Positions 24,641 to 34,177 are shown, counted from the first letter of the stretch. The stretch is DNA of 64,000 nt from DATAFF01 sp963744915 (GCA_963744915.1 CAVUUY010000023.1:1-64000); one strand, 5' to 3'. Numbers and translations are program-made. The notes: generated by a model from the sequence alone, not told the origin.

Positions 24641-26455
24641 ATGCCCGCCATTGCTGCGACTGAGACGACTGACCGCGCCGGACTTGGCGCTCTCCCGGAA
24701 TGGAACCTGGCCGACCTTTACCCGGCACCCGATTCACCCGCTCTCGGCCGCGACATCGCGCGCGCCGACCGTGAGACGCAATCCTTCGCTGAGAAATGGC
24801 GGGGCAGGCTGGCCGACCTCTCCGGGGCGGAACTTGCAACTGCCATCGCCGGCTATGAGGCCCTGTCCGACCTTCTTGGCCGCATCGGCTCCTATGCCAG
24901 CCTCCACTATGTCGGCGACACCACCGACCCGGCCCGCCAGAAATTCTATGGCGACATCAACCAGCGGCTCAACGACCTCACCACCCGGCTGATCTTCTTC
25001 GAGCTCGAGCTCAACCGCATCGACGACGGGCACCTCGAACGGGCGCTGGCGGTGCCTGCGCTCGCCCATTATCGGCCCTGGCTCGAGGACCTGAGGAAGG
25101 AGCGGCCGCACCAGCTCGACGACCGCATCGAGCAGCTGTTCCACGAGAAGTCGCTCACCGGCTGGAACGCCTGGAACCGCCTCTTCGACGAGACCATGGC
25201 GGCGCTCAAATTCAAGGTCGACGGCCGCGAGCTGACCCTCGAGCCGACCCTCAACCTGCTCGTCGGCCGCGACGAGAAGCAGCGCCAGGCAGGCGCCGAG
25301 GCGATCGCCCGGACGCTCGGCGACAACATCCGCCTCTTTACCTTGATCACCAACACGCTCGCCAAGGACAAGGACATCTCCGACCGCTGGCGCAGCTTCA
25401 AGGACGTCGCCGATGCGCGCCACCTTGCCAACCGCGTCGAAGGCGAGGTGGTCGAGGCCTTGGTCGCCGCCGTCCGCGCCGCCTATCCGCGGCTGTCCCA
25501 CCGCTATTATGCGATGAAGGCCCGCTGGCTCGGCAAGGACCGGCTGCCGCATTGGGACCGCAATGCGCCGCTCCCCGACGAGGACACCGAGATCGTGCCG
25601 TGGAATCGGGCCCAGGACCTGGTGCTTGGCGCCTATGCCGGCTTTGCCCCGGAAATGGCCGACATCGCCCGCCGCTTCTTCGACGGCCGCTGGATCGACG
25701 CCCCCGTCAGGCCCGGCAAGTCGCCTGGCGCCTTCTCGCATCCGACCGTGCCCTCGGCCCACCCTTACGTTCTCCTGAACTACCAGGGCAAGATCCGGGA
25801 CGTCATGACCCTTGCCCATGAGCTCGGCCATGGCGTGCACCAGGTGCTGGCGGCGGGGCAGGGGGCCTTGATGGCGCCGACGCCCCTTACCCTCGCCGAG
25901 ACCGCCTCGGTCTTCGGCGAGATGCTGACCTTCCAGGAGCTGCTCAAGCGCACCACCGAACCCCGCCGCCGCAAGGCGCTGCTCGCCGCCAAGGTCGAGG
26001 ACATGCTGAACACGGTGGTGCGCCAGATCGCCTTTTACCAATTCGAGCGCCGCGTTCACGAGGAGCGCAAGTCGGGTGAGCTGACCGCCGAGCGTCTCGG
26101 CGAGATCTGGTACGAGGTGCAGGCCGAAAGCCTGGGCCCGGCCATCGCCTTCAAGGACGGCTACCAGGTGTTCTGGTCCTACATCCCCCACTTCGTCCAT
26201 TCGCCCTTCTATGTCTATGCCTATGCCTTCGGCGACTGCCTGGTGAACTCGCTCTATGCCCGCTATCAGCAGGCCGGGGCCAGCTTCGTCGGCCAATATT
26301 TCGACCTCCTGCGGGCCGGCGGCAGCAAGCATCACACCGAGCTCCTGAAGCCCTTCGGCCTCGACGCCGCCGATCCCGATTTCTGGCAGCTCGGGCTTGG
26401 CGTCATCTCCGCAATGATCGACGACATCGAGAAGCTCGAGAAGGACCATGGCTGA
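24641..26455 (+). CDS. pepF: M3-family oligoendopeptidase F
   Basis: A 604-residue cytoplasmic zinc oligopeptidase that degrades short peptides. The M3 catalytic motif HELGHG is at residues 393-398, with the third zinc ligand in LAETASVFGEMLTF. The N-terminal half (LPEWNLADLYPAPDSP, WRGRLADLSG) is the PepF-type helical domain. The C-terminus has the substrate-binding tyrosine region YAYAFGDCLVNSLYARYQ. Length fits PepF/M3. It overlaps the next gene by 8 nt, forming a three-gene unit with the HODM-like and ABC1 genes, an arrangement seen in other Hyphomicrobiales. Confidence 0.93.
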   Translation: MPAIAATETTDRAGLGALPEWNLADLYPAPDSPALGRDIARADRETQSFAEKWRGRLADLSGAELATAIAGYEALSDLLGRIGSYASLHYVGDTTDPARQKFYGDINQRLNDLTTRLIFFELELNRIDDGHLERALAVPALAHYRPWLEDLRKERPHQLDDRIEQLFHEKSLTGWNAWNRLFDETMAALKFKVDGRELTLEPTLNLLVGRDEKQRQAGAEAIARTLGDNIRLFTLITNTLAKDKDISDRWRSFKDVADARHLANRVEGEVVEALVAAVRAAYPRLSHRYYAMKARWLGKDRLPHWDRNAPLPDEDTEIVPWNRAQDLVLGAYAGFAPEMADIARRFFDGRWIDAPVRPGKSPGAFSHPTVPSAHPYVLLNYQGKIRDVMTLAHELGHGVHQVLAAGQGALMAPTPLTLAETASVFGEMLTFQELLKRTTEPRRRKALLAAKVEDMLNTVVRQIAFYQFERRVHEERKSGELTAERLGEIWYEVQAESLGPAIAFKDGYQVFWSYIPHFVHSPFYVYAYAFGDCLVNSLYARYQQAGASFVGQYFDLLRAGGSKHHTELLKPFGLDAADPDFWQLGLGVISAMIDDIEKLEKDHG

Positions 26456-27353
26456 GCTCAGGCATGCCCCCTATGCCGGCACCGATCCGCCGATGGCGAT
26501 CGGGTTGAAGGCGCTCGATCTCGCCCAATGGATCGAGCCGGACGAGCACCTTGCCGGCGAGCTTGCCGAAAAGCGACAATTGCTCGCGGAGCGCCATTCC
26601 GAGGTCTATGCCGAGCGCTCCGACTCGCGGCCTGCCCAGGCGGAGGTGCTGGCGCTGCTCGCCGAGCATCTGCCGCGCGTTCATCCTGAAATCTATCGCC
26701 GCGACGGCAGCCGCATTCAGGTCATCCCGGCCGGCATCGCCATCGAGGTCGACAGCCCGCGGGAGTCGCCGCTCGAATGTGCCTCGCGGCTGGTCCAGGA
26801 GGATCTCGTGCTGATGGCGCGTGGCGACACCGGCTGGCAGCTCGCCGCCGCCTCGCTGTGCTTCCCCTCCACCTGGGTGCTGGCCGAGAAGTTCGGCCGC
26901 GACATGGACGGCATCCATAAGCCGGTGCCGGGCTACGCCGAGCATATCGGGCCGCGGCTGCTCAGGATTTTCGACAATCTCCAGGTCGAGCGGCCGGCCT
27001 GGCGCCTCAACTGGTCGATCTATGACGGTCCCGAGCTCTATGCGCCGCGCCGCCGCCCCGGGCCGCGCCTGTGGTTGAGCGAGGGCGTCGTTGCCGATGC
27101 CAATTGCTTCATCCGGATCGAGCGCCAGACCCTGCGCAAGCTTCCTGCAACCGGCTTCATCCTGTTCACCATCAAGGTGCTGCTCGATCCCTTGGCGGCG
27201 CTTGGCCGCCACCCGGAGGGCCCCGCGCTGGCACGCGGCCTGAAAGCCCGGCTGCAGCAGCTCGATGCGGCGCAGCTCGCCTATAAGGGTCTGGTCGAAT
27301 CGCGCGACATTCTGGTCGCCGCCCTTGCCCGCTACGAGGCGTCTTCCGCATGA
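26448..27353 (+). CDS. DUF3445 / haem-dependent oxidative N-demethylase-like protein
   Basis: A 301-residue DUF3445 protein. The family includes HODM, the haem-dependent oxidative N-demethylase of dimethylamine, so haem binding and amine oxidation are family-based guesses. Visible conserved blocks are MAIGLKALDLAQWIEPDEHL, VQEDLVLMARGDTGWQLAAA, SLCFPSTWVLAEKFGRDMDG, IHKPVPGYAEHI and the arginine-rich FIRIERQTLRKLPATG. Other HODM subunit genes are absent nearby, so the substrate may differ. Couples to pepF (8-nt overlap) and the ABC1 kinase (4-nt overlap). Confidence 0.85.
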   Translation: MAELRHAPYAGTDPPMAIGLKALDLAQWIEPDEHLAGELAEKRQLLAERHSEVYAERSDSRPAQAEVLALLAEHLPRVHPEIYRRDGSRIQVIPAGIAIEVDSPRESPLECASRLVQEDLVLMARGDTGWQLAAASLCFPSTWVLAEKFGRDMDGIHKPVPGYAEHIGPRLLRIFDNLQVERPAWRLNWSIYDGPELYAPRRRPGPRLWLSEGVVADANCFIRIERQTLRKLPATGFILFTIKVLLDPLAALGRHPEGPALARGLKARLQQLDAAQLAYKGLVESRDILVAALARYEASSA

Positions 27354-28711
27354 GCCGGCGCGACGAGTCGAGCCTCGCCGGCCAGCTGTCGCGCTATGCC
27401 CGCGTCGGCGCCGGCATGGGAACGGCGGTTGCCCGTGTCGCCGCCGGCCGCCTGATGTCGTCGGAGCGCGACTTCGAGGCGGAGGCGAAGCTGCTTGGCG
27501 ACGCGCTCGGCTCGCTCAAGGGTCCGCTGATGAAGGTGGCGCAGCTCATGGCCACCATCCCCGATCTGCTGCCCGCGGAATATGCCGAGGAGCTCGCCAA
27601 GCTGCAGAGCCATGCCCCGCCGATGGGCTGGCCGTTCGTCCGCCGGCGCATGACGGCAGAGCTCGGCCCCGGCTGGGAAACGCGCTTCCTGAGCTTCGAG
27701 CGGGTCGCTGCCGCCGCCGCCTCGCTCGGCCAGGTCCACCGCGCCGTGTCGCTTGCCGGCGAGCCGCTCGCGGTGAAGCTGCAATATCCCGACATGGCAT
27801 CGGCGGTCGAAGCGGATCTCCGCCAGCTTCAGCTTCTGTTCTCGCTGCACCGGCGCATGGACCCGGCGATCGACACCACCGAGATAGCCGAGGAGATCGC
27901 CGCCCGGCTGCGCGAGGAGCTCGACTATGACCGCGAGGCCCGCCACATCGGGCTTTATCGCGAGGTGCTCGCCCAAGTGCCCGAGATCTCCATCCCGCCG
28001 GTTCACGACGCGCTGTCGACGCGGCGCCTCCTGACCATGGGCTGGCTCGCCGGCCGGCGGCTGACCGAATTCAAGGGCCATTCCCTGGCCGAACGGAATG
28101 TCCTCGCCCGCGCCTTGTTCAAGGCCTGGTGGCAGCCGTTCTGCAGCCATGCCGTGATCCATGGCGATCCCCATCTCGGCAACTACACCGCCCGTCTCGA
28201 CGCGAGCGGCCGGCCGGACGGTCTCAACCTCCTCGATTTTGGCTGCATCCGAATTTTCCCGGCCTGCTTCGTCGGCGGCGTCGTCGAGCTCTATCGCGGC
28301 CTCCTGGACGGCGATCGCGACCGCGTCGTCGGCGCCTACGAGATCTGGGGCTTCAAGGGGCTCGACAACGAGCTGATCGATATTCTCAACATCTGGGCCC
28401 GCTTCATCTACGGCCCGCTGCTCGAGGACCGGGTCCGCACCATCGCCGACGGCATCGCGCCCGCCCATTATGGCCGCCGCCAGGCCTTCGAGGTGCATCG
28501 CGCCCTCAAGCAGAAGGGGCCGGTGCGGGTGCCGCGCGAATTCGTCTTCATGGACCGGGCCGCCATCGGCCTCGGCGGGGTGTTCATCCATCTCGGGGCC
28601 GAGTTGAATTTCTACCGTCTGTTCAACGAGGCGCTGGAGCGCTTCGACATCGCCGCGGTTGAGGCGAGGCAGGCGCAGAGCCTGGCCAGAACGGGCATTG
28701 TGCCCGGTTGA
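27350..28711 (+). CDS. ABC1/UbiB-family atypical kinase
   Basis: A 453-residue member of the ABC1/AarF/ADCK family, atypical kinases or ATPases mostly linked to ubiquinone biosynthesis. Visible motifs: GPLMKVAQLMAT in place of the canonical KxGQ loop, the Ala-rich AAAAASLGQVHRA nucleotide loop, VKLQYPDM with the ATP Lys, HGDPHLGNY catalytic loop and LLDFGCIR as the DFG segment. It has no C-terminal membrane spans typical of UbiB, so it is probably a soluble ABC1 paralogue rather than UbiB itself. ATG overlaps the previous stop by 4 nt. Confidence 0.9.
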   Translation: MSRRDESSLAGQLSRYARVGAGMGTAVARVAAGRLMSSERDFEAEAKLLGDALGSLKGPLMKVAQLMATIPDLLPAEYAEELAKLQSHAPPMGWPFVRRRMTAELGPGWETRFLSFERVAAAAASLGQVHRAVSLAGEPLAVKLQYPDMASAVEADLRQLQLLFSLHRRMDPAIDTTEIAEEIAARLREELDYDREARHIGLYREVLAQVPEISIPPVHDALSTRRLLTMGWLAGRRLTEFKGHSLAERNVLARALFKAWWQPFCSHAVIHGDPHLGNYTARLDASGRPDGLNLLDFGCIRIFPACFVGGVVELYRGLLDGDRDRVVGAYEIWGFKGLDNELIDILNIWARFIYGPLLEDRVRTIADGIAPAHYGRRQAFEVHRALKQKGPVRVPREFVFMDRAAIGLGGVFIHLGAELNFYRLFNEALERFDIAAVEARQAQSLARTGIVPG

Positions 28712-28840
28712 AGGAAGAAAGTCGGCTACCGCCACCGCGCCCAAGCCATTCCGACGCATTGACATGCGACAATTGCTGCGCTTCCAGTGAAGCAACGAAG
28801 CCCGGTTCCCGAAAATCCAAGGATCGCGAGGGGTTGCACC

Positions 28841-29137
28841 ATGGCTGACGAGCTCACCGACGCAGGCGGCGGCGATTCCAACTACGCTGCCCACCTGGCG
28901 ACCTATGACGGGTTCATCAAGGGCGCCGTCATGGCGAGCCTGCATGTCGCCTTCGTGCTGGTGGCGCTGGTGATGTTCGGCTTCGGCAAGGGCGCTGCCG
29001 TCTTTCTTGGCTTCCTCGGCATCCTGGCGGGCATGGGCGCCATCACCCTCGACTTCATGAGCGCGCGCGGCGGCTGGACGATTTCCATCGTCACGCTCGT
29101 GCTGTTCGTGCTGGTCACCGCCGTCAATATTTCCTGA
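28841..29137 (+). CDS. aa3-type cytochrome oxidase subunit IV-like membrane protein
   Basis: A 98-residue protein. Residues 18-50 (NYAAHLATYDGFIKGAVMAS followed by a hydrophobic helix) match the short bacterial aa3 oxidase subunit IV motif; two further hydrophobic segments follow (FLGFLGILAGMGAI, ISIVTLVLFVLVTAVNI). It lies 17 nt before pntAA, an arrangement common in Hyphomicrobiales. Whether it works with cytochrome oxidase or the transhydrogenase is not known. ATG at 28841 was chosen since the upstream extension is not conserved-looking. Confidence 0.82.
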   Translation: MADELTDAGGGDSNYAAHLATYDGFIKGAVMASLHVAFVLVALVMFGFGKGAAVFLGFLGILAGMGAITLDFMSARGGWTISIVTLVLFVLVTAVNIS

Positions 29138-29154
29138 AGCATCGGGTAGCGCTC

Positions 29155-30279
29155 ATGAAAATCGCTGTTCCCGCCGAGCAGGCTCCCGGAGAGGCACGCG
29201 TGGCCGTCAGCCCCGAGACGGTCAAGGCCTATCTCCGCAAGGGCTTCGAGGTCGCGGTCGAGACCGGGGCGGGGCGCGGCTCCTTCATCCCCGATGCGCA
29301 GTTTGCCGCCGCCGGTGCCGTGATCGCCCCGAACGCCGAGGCGGCGCTCGGCGATGCCGATATCGTCCTGACCGTCAGGCGCCCCGCCGCCGCCATGCTC
29401 GGCGCTTTGAAAAAGGGCGCGGTGGTGGTCGGCCAGCTGGACCCCTTCGCCGATACCGACGGCCTCAAGGCGCTTGCCGCGACCGGCGCCAGCGTTTTCG
29501 CCATGGAGCTGATGCCGCGCATCACCCGCGCCCAGTCGATGGACGTCCTGTCCTCGCAGGCCAATCTCGCCGGCTACAAGGCGGTGATCGAGGCGGCGGC
29601 CCATTTCTCCCGCGCCTTTCCGATGATGATGACCGCGGCCGGCACCGTGCCGGCTGCCCGGGTCTTCGTCATGGGTGCCGGCGTCGCCGGCCTCCAGGCC
29701 ATCGCCACCGCCCGCCGGCTCGGCGCGGTGGTCTCCGCCACCGATGTGCGGGCGGCGGCCGGCGAGCAGGTGCAGAGCCTCGGCGCCAAATTCGTGTTCG
29801 TGGAGGGCCTTGCCGATGCCTCGACCGCGGCCGGCTATGCCCGCGAGCTGTCGCCCGAGGATCAGAAACGCCAGAGCGCCCTGGTGGCCGACCACATCAA
29901 GGGCCAAGACATTGTCATCACCACCGCCCTGATCCCCGGCCGGCCGGCACCGGTCCTGGTCACGCGCGAGATGGTCGACACCATGAAGCCGGGGTCGGTC
30001 ATCGTCGATCTCGCGGTCGAGCGCGGCGGCAACTGCCCGCTGTCGCGGCCGGGCGAGGCGGTGCTGCATGGTGGCGTGACCGTCATCGGGCTTGCCAATG
30101 CCGCATCGAGCCTCGCTGGCAACGCCTCGGCCCTTTATGGTCGCAACCTGCAGAATTTTCTCGATCTCATCATCAAGGATGGCGGCGTGAGCATCGACTG
30201 GAACGACGAGATCATCGCCGGCTGCGCTATCGCCCGCGACGGCGCGATCGTGCATCCGACCGTCAAATCCGCCGCCTGA
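29155..30279 (+). CDS. pntAA: Proton-translocating NAD(P) transhydrogenase subunit alpha 1
   Basis: A 374-residue soluble NAD(H)-binding domain I of transhydrogenase. It starts KIAVPAEQAPGEARVAVSPE like alanine dehydrogenase; the Rossmann loop is VFVMGAGVAGLQAIATARRL, and the mobile-loop and hydride-transfer region includes ELMPRITRAQSMDVLSSQ and LIPGRPAPVLVT. With PntAB and PntB it couples proton flow to NADPH formation. The split alpha subunit (three genes) is the alphaproteobacterial form. First of three adjacent genes; 13 nt to pntAB. Confidence 0.95.
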   Translation: MKIAVPAEQAPGEARVAVSPETVKAYLRKGFEVAVETGAGRGSFIPDAQFAAAGAVIAPNAEAALGDADIVLTVRRPAAAMLGALKKGAVVVGQLDPFADTDGLKALAATGASVFAMELMPRITRAQSMDVLSSQANLAGYKAVIEAAAHFSRAFPMMMTAAGTVPAARVFVMGAGVAGLQAIATARRLGAVVSATDVRAAAGEQVQSLGAKFVFVEGLADASTAAGYARELSPEDQKRQSALVADHIKGQDIVITTALIPGRPAPVLVTREMVDTMKPGSVIVDLAVERGGNCPLSRPGEAVLHGGVTVIGLANAASSLAGNASALYGRNLQNFLDLIIKDGGVSIDWNDEIIAGCAIARDGAIVHPTVKSAA

Positions 30280-30292
30280 AGGGGAGCACCAG

Positions 30293-30736
30293 ATGGCCCA
30301 ATTGACCATTGACGAGGCGGCCCGCCAGGCCGCATTGGCAGCCGAGGCAGCGCGCGATGCGGCCGAGAAGGCCCAGACCTATGCCGACCAGGCATCGCTG
30401 ATCGCCAAGGCCGCCGGCAGTGCCGGCGCCGCCGTCGCCGGCATCGACCCGTTCGTCTTCCAATTCACCATCTTCGTGCTGGCCATCTTCGTCGGCTATT
30501 TTGTCGTGTGGTCGGTGACGCCGGCGCTCCACACCCCGCTGATGTCGGTCACCAATGCCATCTCCTCGGTGATCGTGGTCGGCGCCCTTCTCGCCATCGG
30601 TGCCGCCGCAACGGCATCGGGGTCGGGGCTTGCGGCGGGCTTCGGCTTCTTCGCTCTGATCCTCGCCTCGGTCAATATTTTCGGCGGCTTCCTCGTGACC
30701 CAGCGCATGCTCGGCATGTACCGGCGGAAGGGCTGA
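30293..30736 (+). CDS. pntAB: Transhydrogenase subunit alpha 2 (membrane)
   Basis: A 147-residue membrane subunit. The N-terminal 55 residues are an Ala-rich helical extension (EAARQAALAAEAARDAAEKA) longer than usual; the membrane part begins IDPFVFQFTIFVLAIFVGYF and continues WSVTPALHTPLMSVTNAISS, the conserved transhydrogenase segment, with further helices to the YRRKG end. Forms part of the proton channel with PntB. Spaced 13 nt after pntAA and 9 nt before pntB, so one operon. Confidence 0.94.
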   Translation: MAQLTIDEAARQAALAAEAARDAAEKAQTYADQASLIAKAAGSAGAAVAGIDPFVFQFTIFVLAIFVGYFVVWSVTPALHTPLMSVTNAISSVIVVGALLAIGAAATASGSGLAAGFGFFALILASVNIFGGFLVTQRMLGMYRRKG

Positions 30737-30745
30737 GGTCGCGCC

Positions 30746-32143
30746 ATGTCGGGCAATCTGATCGCGCTTCTCTATCTTGTCTCCGGCGCCCTGTTCATCC
30801 TGGCGCTGAACGGCCTGTCGCATCCCGCAACCTCGCGCCGCGGCAACACCCTCGGCATGGTCGGCATGGCGATCGCCATCTTGACCACGCTGTTTGCCGT
30901 GCCGCCGGCCAGCATCTCGACCAGCATCATGATCCTGGTCGGCCTCGCCCTTGGCGGCGGCGTCGGCACGGTGATCGCCCGCCGCATTGCCATGACCGCC
31001 ATGCCGCAGCTCGTCGCCGCCTTCCATTCGCTGGTTGGCCTTGCCGCGGTTTTCGTGGCCGCCGCCGCCCTATATGCGCCCCATGCCTTCGGCATTGGCG
31101 AGGCCGGTCACATCCATCGCGGCAGCCTGGTCGAGATGTCGCTCGGCGCCGCCATCGGCGCCCTCACCTTCACCGGCTCGATCATTGCCTTCACCAAGCT
31201 GCAGGGGCTCGTCTCCGGCGCGCCGGTGGTGTTCCGCGGCCAGCATCTCGTCAACCTCGCGCTCGGCATCCTGCTCGTCCTTCTCATCATCGCCTTTGTC
31301 GGCACGGCGGGGGCCGGCCTGTTCTGGCTGATCGTCCTCCTCGCCTTCGCCATCGGCGTCTTGATCATCATCCCGATCGGCGGCGCCGACATGCCGGTGG
31401 TGATCTCGATGCTCAACTCCTATTCCGGCTGGGCGGCCGCAGGCATCGGCTTCACCTTGCAGAACACCGCCCTCATCGTCACCGGCGCGCTGGTCGGCTC
31501 CTCCGGTGCCATCCTCTCCTACATCATGTGCAAGGGGATGAATCGCTCCTTCATCTCGGTCATCCTCGGCGGCTTTGGCGGCGAGGTGGCGGGGCCGGCC
31601 AAGGGCGCCGGCGGCGAGCGGCCGGTCAAGCTCGGCTCGGCCGAGGATGCCGCCTATATGATGAGCAATGCCGGCTCGGTGATCATCGTGCCGGGTTACG
31701 GGATGGCGGTGGCCCAGGCCCAGCATGCGCTGCGCGAGCTGGCCGACAATCTCAAGAGCAGGGGGGTGAGCGTCAAATATGCCATCCACCCGGTGGCCGG
31801 ACGCATGCCGGGGCACATGAACGTGCTGCTCGCCGAGGCGAACGTGCCTTATGACGAGGTGTTCGAGCTCGAGGACATCAATTCCGAATTTGCCAACACC
31901 GACATCGTCTTCGTGATCGGTGCCAACGACGTGACCAATCCGGCCGCCAAGGAAGATCCGCAATCGCCGATCTATGGCATGCCGGTGCTCGAGGTCTGGA
32001 AGGCAAAGACGGTGATGTTCGTCAAGCGCTCATTGGCTTCCGGCTATGCCGGTATCGACAACAGCCTGTTCTACCGCGACAACACGCTGATGCTTCTCGG
32101 CGACGCCAAGAAGATGGTCGAAAGCATCATCAAGGCTCTGTAG
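30746..32143 (+). CDS. pntB: Transhydrogenase subunit beta
   Basis: A 465-residue subunit with about nine transmembrane helices (residues 1-265) and a C-terminal NADP(H)-binding domain III. Conserved blocks: GNTLGMVGMAIA, FTGSIIAFTKLQGLVSG, YSGWAAAGIGFTLQN in the membrane part; IIVPGYGMAVAQAQHALREL and KYAIHPVAGRMPGHMNVLLA in domain III; VFVIGANDVTNPAA and SLASGYAGIDNSLFY at the end. Completes the transhydrogenase operon and is followed by a hairpin and convergent rpsU. Confidence 0.96.
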   Translation: MSGNLIALLYLVSGALFILALNGLSHPATSRRGNTLGMVGMAIAILTTLFAVPPASISTSIMILVGLALGGGVGTVIARRIAMTAMPQLVAAFHSLVGLAAVFVAAAALYAPHAFGIGEAGHIHRGSLVEMSLGAAIGALTFTGSIIAFTKLQGLVSGAPVVFRGQHLVNLALGILLVLLIIAFVGTAGAGLFWLIVLLAFAIGVLIIIPIGGADMPVVISMLNSYSGWAAAGIGFTLQNTALIVTGALVGSSGAILSYIMCKGMNRSFISVILGGFGGEVAGPAKGAGGERPVKLGSAEDAAYMMSNAGSVIIVPGYGMAVAQAQHALRELADNLKSRGVSVKYAIHPVAGRMPGHMNVLLAEANVPYDEVFELEDINSEFANTDIVFVIGANDVTNPAAKEDPQSPIYGMPVLEVWKAKTVMFVKRSLASGYAGIDNSLFYRDNTLMLLGDAKKMVESIIKAL

Positions 32144-32161
32144 CGAACCTGCATCGCCCGT

Positions 32162-32181
32162 GGCCGGCCCTCGCGCCGGCC
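32162..32181. terminator. Possible bidirectional hairpin between pntB and rpsU
   Basis: A perfect 6-bp stem GGCCGG/CCGGCC with an 8-nt loop lies between the convergent pntB and rpsU stops. There is no T-run, so it may simply be a pause or Rho-assisted end for both transcripts. Confidence 0.35.
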
Positions 32182-32194
32182 CCGGCCGTGATGC

Positions 32195-32440
32195 TTACCG
32201 CGGCGGCGCTGCCGGCCGGGTCGCCGGCTTCGGAGCGATGCCGCTTTCGCGCTGGGCGCGCTTGCGGGCCAGCTTGCGGGCGCGGCGGATAGCTTCCGCC
32301 TTCTCGCGGGCGCGCTTCTCGGATGGCTTCTCATAATGACCGCGGAGCTTCATCTCGCGGAAAATGCCCTCGCGCTGCATCTTCTTCTTGAGAGCCTTGA
32401 GCGCCTGATCGACGTTGTTGTCGCGAACGATAACCTGCAC
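32195..32440 (-). CDS. rpsU: 30S ribosomal protein S21
   Basis: An 81-residue S21, a small-subunit protein near the anti-Shine-Dalgarno end of 16S rRNA. The core VQVIVRDNNVDQALKALKKK, then MQREGIFREMKLRGHYEKPS, is diagnostic; the C-terminus is a basic tail ending in a Pro/Ala stretch. The start is taken as GTG at 32440 because S21 begins exactly at this V(M)QV sequence; the longer frame from 32599 adds residues with no family match. Single gene, convergent with pntB. Confidence 0.94.
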   Translation of the reverse strand: MQVIVRDNNVDQALKALKKKMQREGIFREMKLRGHYEKPSEKRAREKAEAIRRARKLARKRAQRESGIAPKPATRPAAPPR

Positions 32441-32595
32441 GAGCCTATGACCTCGCGTGATGGACCTGTGTTGTTCGATATTCCGGCATGGCCTGTTGCC
32501 TGCATGGAGGCACGCAGACCACGAGAGGGGCCGAAGCCCCTCCAAATCTTGAAGCGCTGATAGCAGAATCGCTCCCTTTTGTCGAGGGGGAGCTG

Positions 32596-33690
32596 TCAAT
32601 TGCGCGGCATGAGCCGTGTGAAATGACCCATTTTCCGGCCCGGCCGTATCTCCGATTTCCCGTAAAGATGCAGCGCCAGCCGCGGCTCGGCCGCCCGTTC
32701 ACGCCAGCTTTCGACCTCGTCCCCGATCAGATTCTCCATCACCGCGTTGCTGTGGCGCGACGGCGCGGCGAGCGGCCAGCCGGCAATCGCCCGGATATGC
32801 TGTTCGAATTGCGAGACGGCGCAGGCATCGATGGTCCAGTGGCCGGAATTATGCACCCGGGGGGCGAGTTCATTGACCAGCAGCCTGTCGCCGGCCTCGT
32901 CCTTGACGAGGAACATCTCGGTCGCCATCACGCCGACATAATCGAGATCGGCCATCAGCCGCATCGCGATGCCTTCAGCCGCCTCGGCGGTCTCTGCGCC
33001 AATCGCTGCCGGCACCACCGATCGCCGCAGGATGCCGCCCCGGTGATGGTTTTCGGGGATGTCGTAGGCGGCGAAAGCGCCATTGCCGGCACGGGCCGCG
33101 ATCACCGAAATCTCGGCCGCGAAAGGAACGAAAGCCTCGACGATGGCCGGCACCCCGCCGATGCTGGCATATGCCCGCGCCGGATCGTCGCCCGCCTCGA
33201 TCACCGCCTGGCCCTTGCCGTCATAGCCGAGCCGGCGCGACTTGAGCACCGCTGGGCGACCAATGCGGTCAAGCCCCGCCGCAAGCTCGCCGACCGATGA
33301 CACGGGAAGAAAATCCGGCACCGCAATGCCGCGGCCGCGCACGAAGCGCTTCTCCTGCAGCCGGTCCTGGGTGACCTCGAGGATGCCGGCGCCCGGCGCC
33401 AGCGGTGTCACCGCCGCCACCGTCAGCGCCGCTTCGACCGGCACGTTCTCGAACTCGTAGGTCGCGACCGCGACCGACCGCGCGAACTTCGCCAGCGCGG
33501 CATGATCGTCATATGCCGCTTCGGTGCAGCAATCCGCCACCTCGAAGGCCGGATTGTCGCCTTCGGGCGCAAAAATGTGACACTTCAGGCCAATTTGTGC
33601 TGCCGCCAGCGCCAGCATGCGGCCGAGCTGCCCGCCGCCGAGAATGCCGATGACGGATCGGGGCGGCAGCGGCGACTCAGGGCGCATCAT
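32596..33690 (-). CDS. purK: N5-carboxyaminoimidazole ribonucleotide synthase
   Basis: A 364-residue ATP-grasp enzyme of purine synthesis converting AIR, bicarbonate and ATP to N5-CAIR. N-terminal IGILGGGQLGRMLALAAAQI; ATP-grasp blocks PAVLKSRRLGYDGKGQ and VEAFVPFAAEISVIAAR; C-terminal LVNELAPRVHNSGHWTIDA. The start is one of two tandem ATGs (33690/33687) overlapping the end of purE by 14 nt. The longer frame to 33879 is the out-of-frame shadow of purE. Confidence 0.95.
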   Translation of the reverse strand: MMRPESPLPPRSVIGILGGGQLGRMLALAAAQIGLKCHIFAPEGDNPAFEVADCCTEAAYDDHAALAKFARSVAVATYEFENVPVEAALTVAAVTPLAPGAGILEVTQDRLQEKRFVRGRGIAVPDFLPVSSVGELAAGLDRIGRPAVLKSRRLGYDGKGQAVIEAGDDPARAYASIGGVPAIVEAFVPFAAEISVIAARAGNGAFAAYDIPENHHRGGILRRSVVPAAIGAETAEAAEGIAMRLMADLDYVGVMATEMFLVKDEAGDRLLVNELAPRVHNSGHWTIDACAVSQFEQHIRAIAGWPLAAPSRHSNAVMENLIGDEVESWRERAAEPRLALHLYGKSEIRPGRKMGHFTRLMPRN

Positions 33691-34177
33691 CGGGCCCAAG
33701 GGCCACCGCGGCCGTCTGCTGCGCCATCCAGTCGGAGAGCCTTTGCGCGATCGCCGCATCGCCGAGCGCCAGGATCCGCGCCGCCAGCAGCGCCGCGTTG
33801 ACCGCCCCCGCCTTGCCCACCGCCAGCGCGCCGACCGGCACGCCCCCCGGCATCTGGACGATGGAAAGGAGGCTGTCATTGCCGCCGAAGGCTTGCGTCT
33901 CCATCGGGACCCCGAGCACCGGCAGGGTGGTGAGCGCCGCCGTCATGCCGGGCAGATGCGCTGCGCCGCCGGCACCGGCGATGATCACCCTGAATCCTTG
34001 CCGTGCCGCATTCTTGGCAAAATCATAAAGGCGCTCCGGCGTGCGGTGCGCCGAGATGATGCGCGCCTCATGCGCGATCGCAAGCTCGGTCAGGATGCGG
34101 GCAGTGTGTCGCATGGTCTGCCAGTCGGACTGGCTGCCCATGATGATGGCGATCGGCGCGGCTTGCTCGGTGGTCAA
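33677..34177 (-). CDS. purE: N5-carboxyaminoimidazole ribonucleotide mutase
   Basis: A 166-residue class I PurE that rearranges N5-CAIR to CAIR. Motifs: IAIIMGSQSDWQTMRHTARI, ARIISAHRTPERLYDFAK, IAGAGGAAHLPGM and LGVPMETQAFGGNDSLLSIV. The likely start is TTG at 34177 (LTTEQAAPIA), 6 nt after a GGGAG site; an ATG at 34231 would add 18 residues not typical of the family. Operon with purK. Confidence 0.93.
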   Translation of the reverse strand: MTTEQAAPIAIIMGSQSDWQTMRHTARILTELAIAHEARIISAHRTPERLYDFAKNAARQGFRVIIAGAGGAAHLPGMTAALTTLPVLGVPMETQAFGGNDSLLSIVQMPGGVPVGALAVGKAGAVNAALLAARILALGDAAIAQRLSDWMAQQTAAVALGPDDAP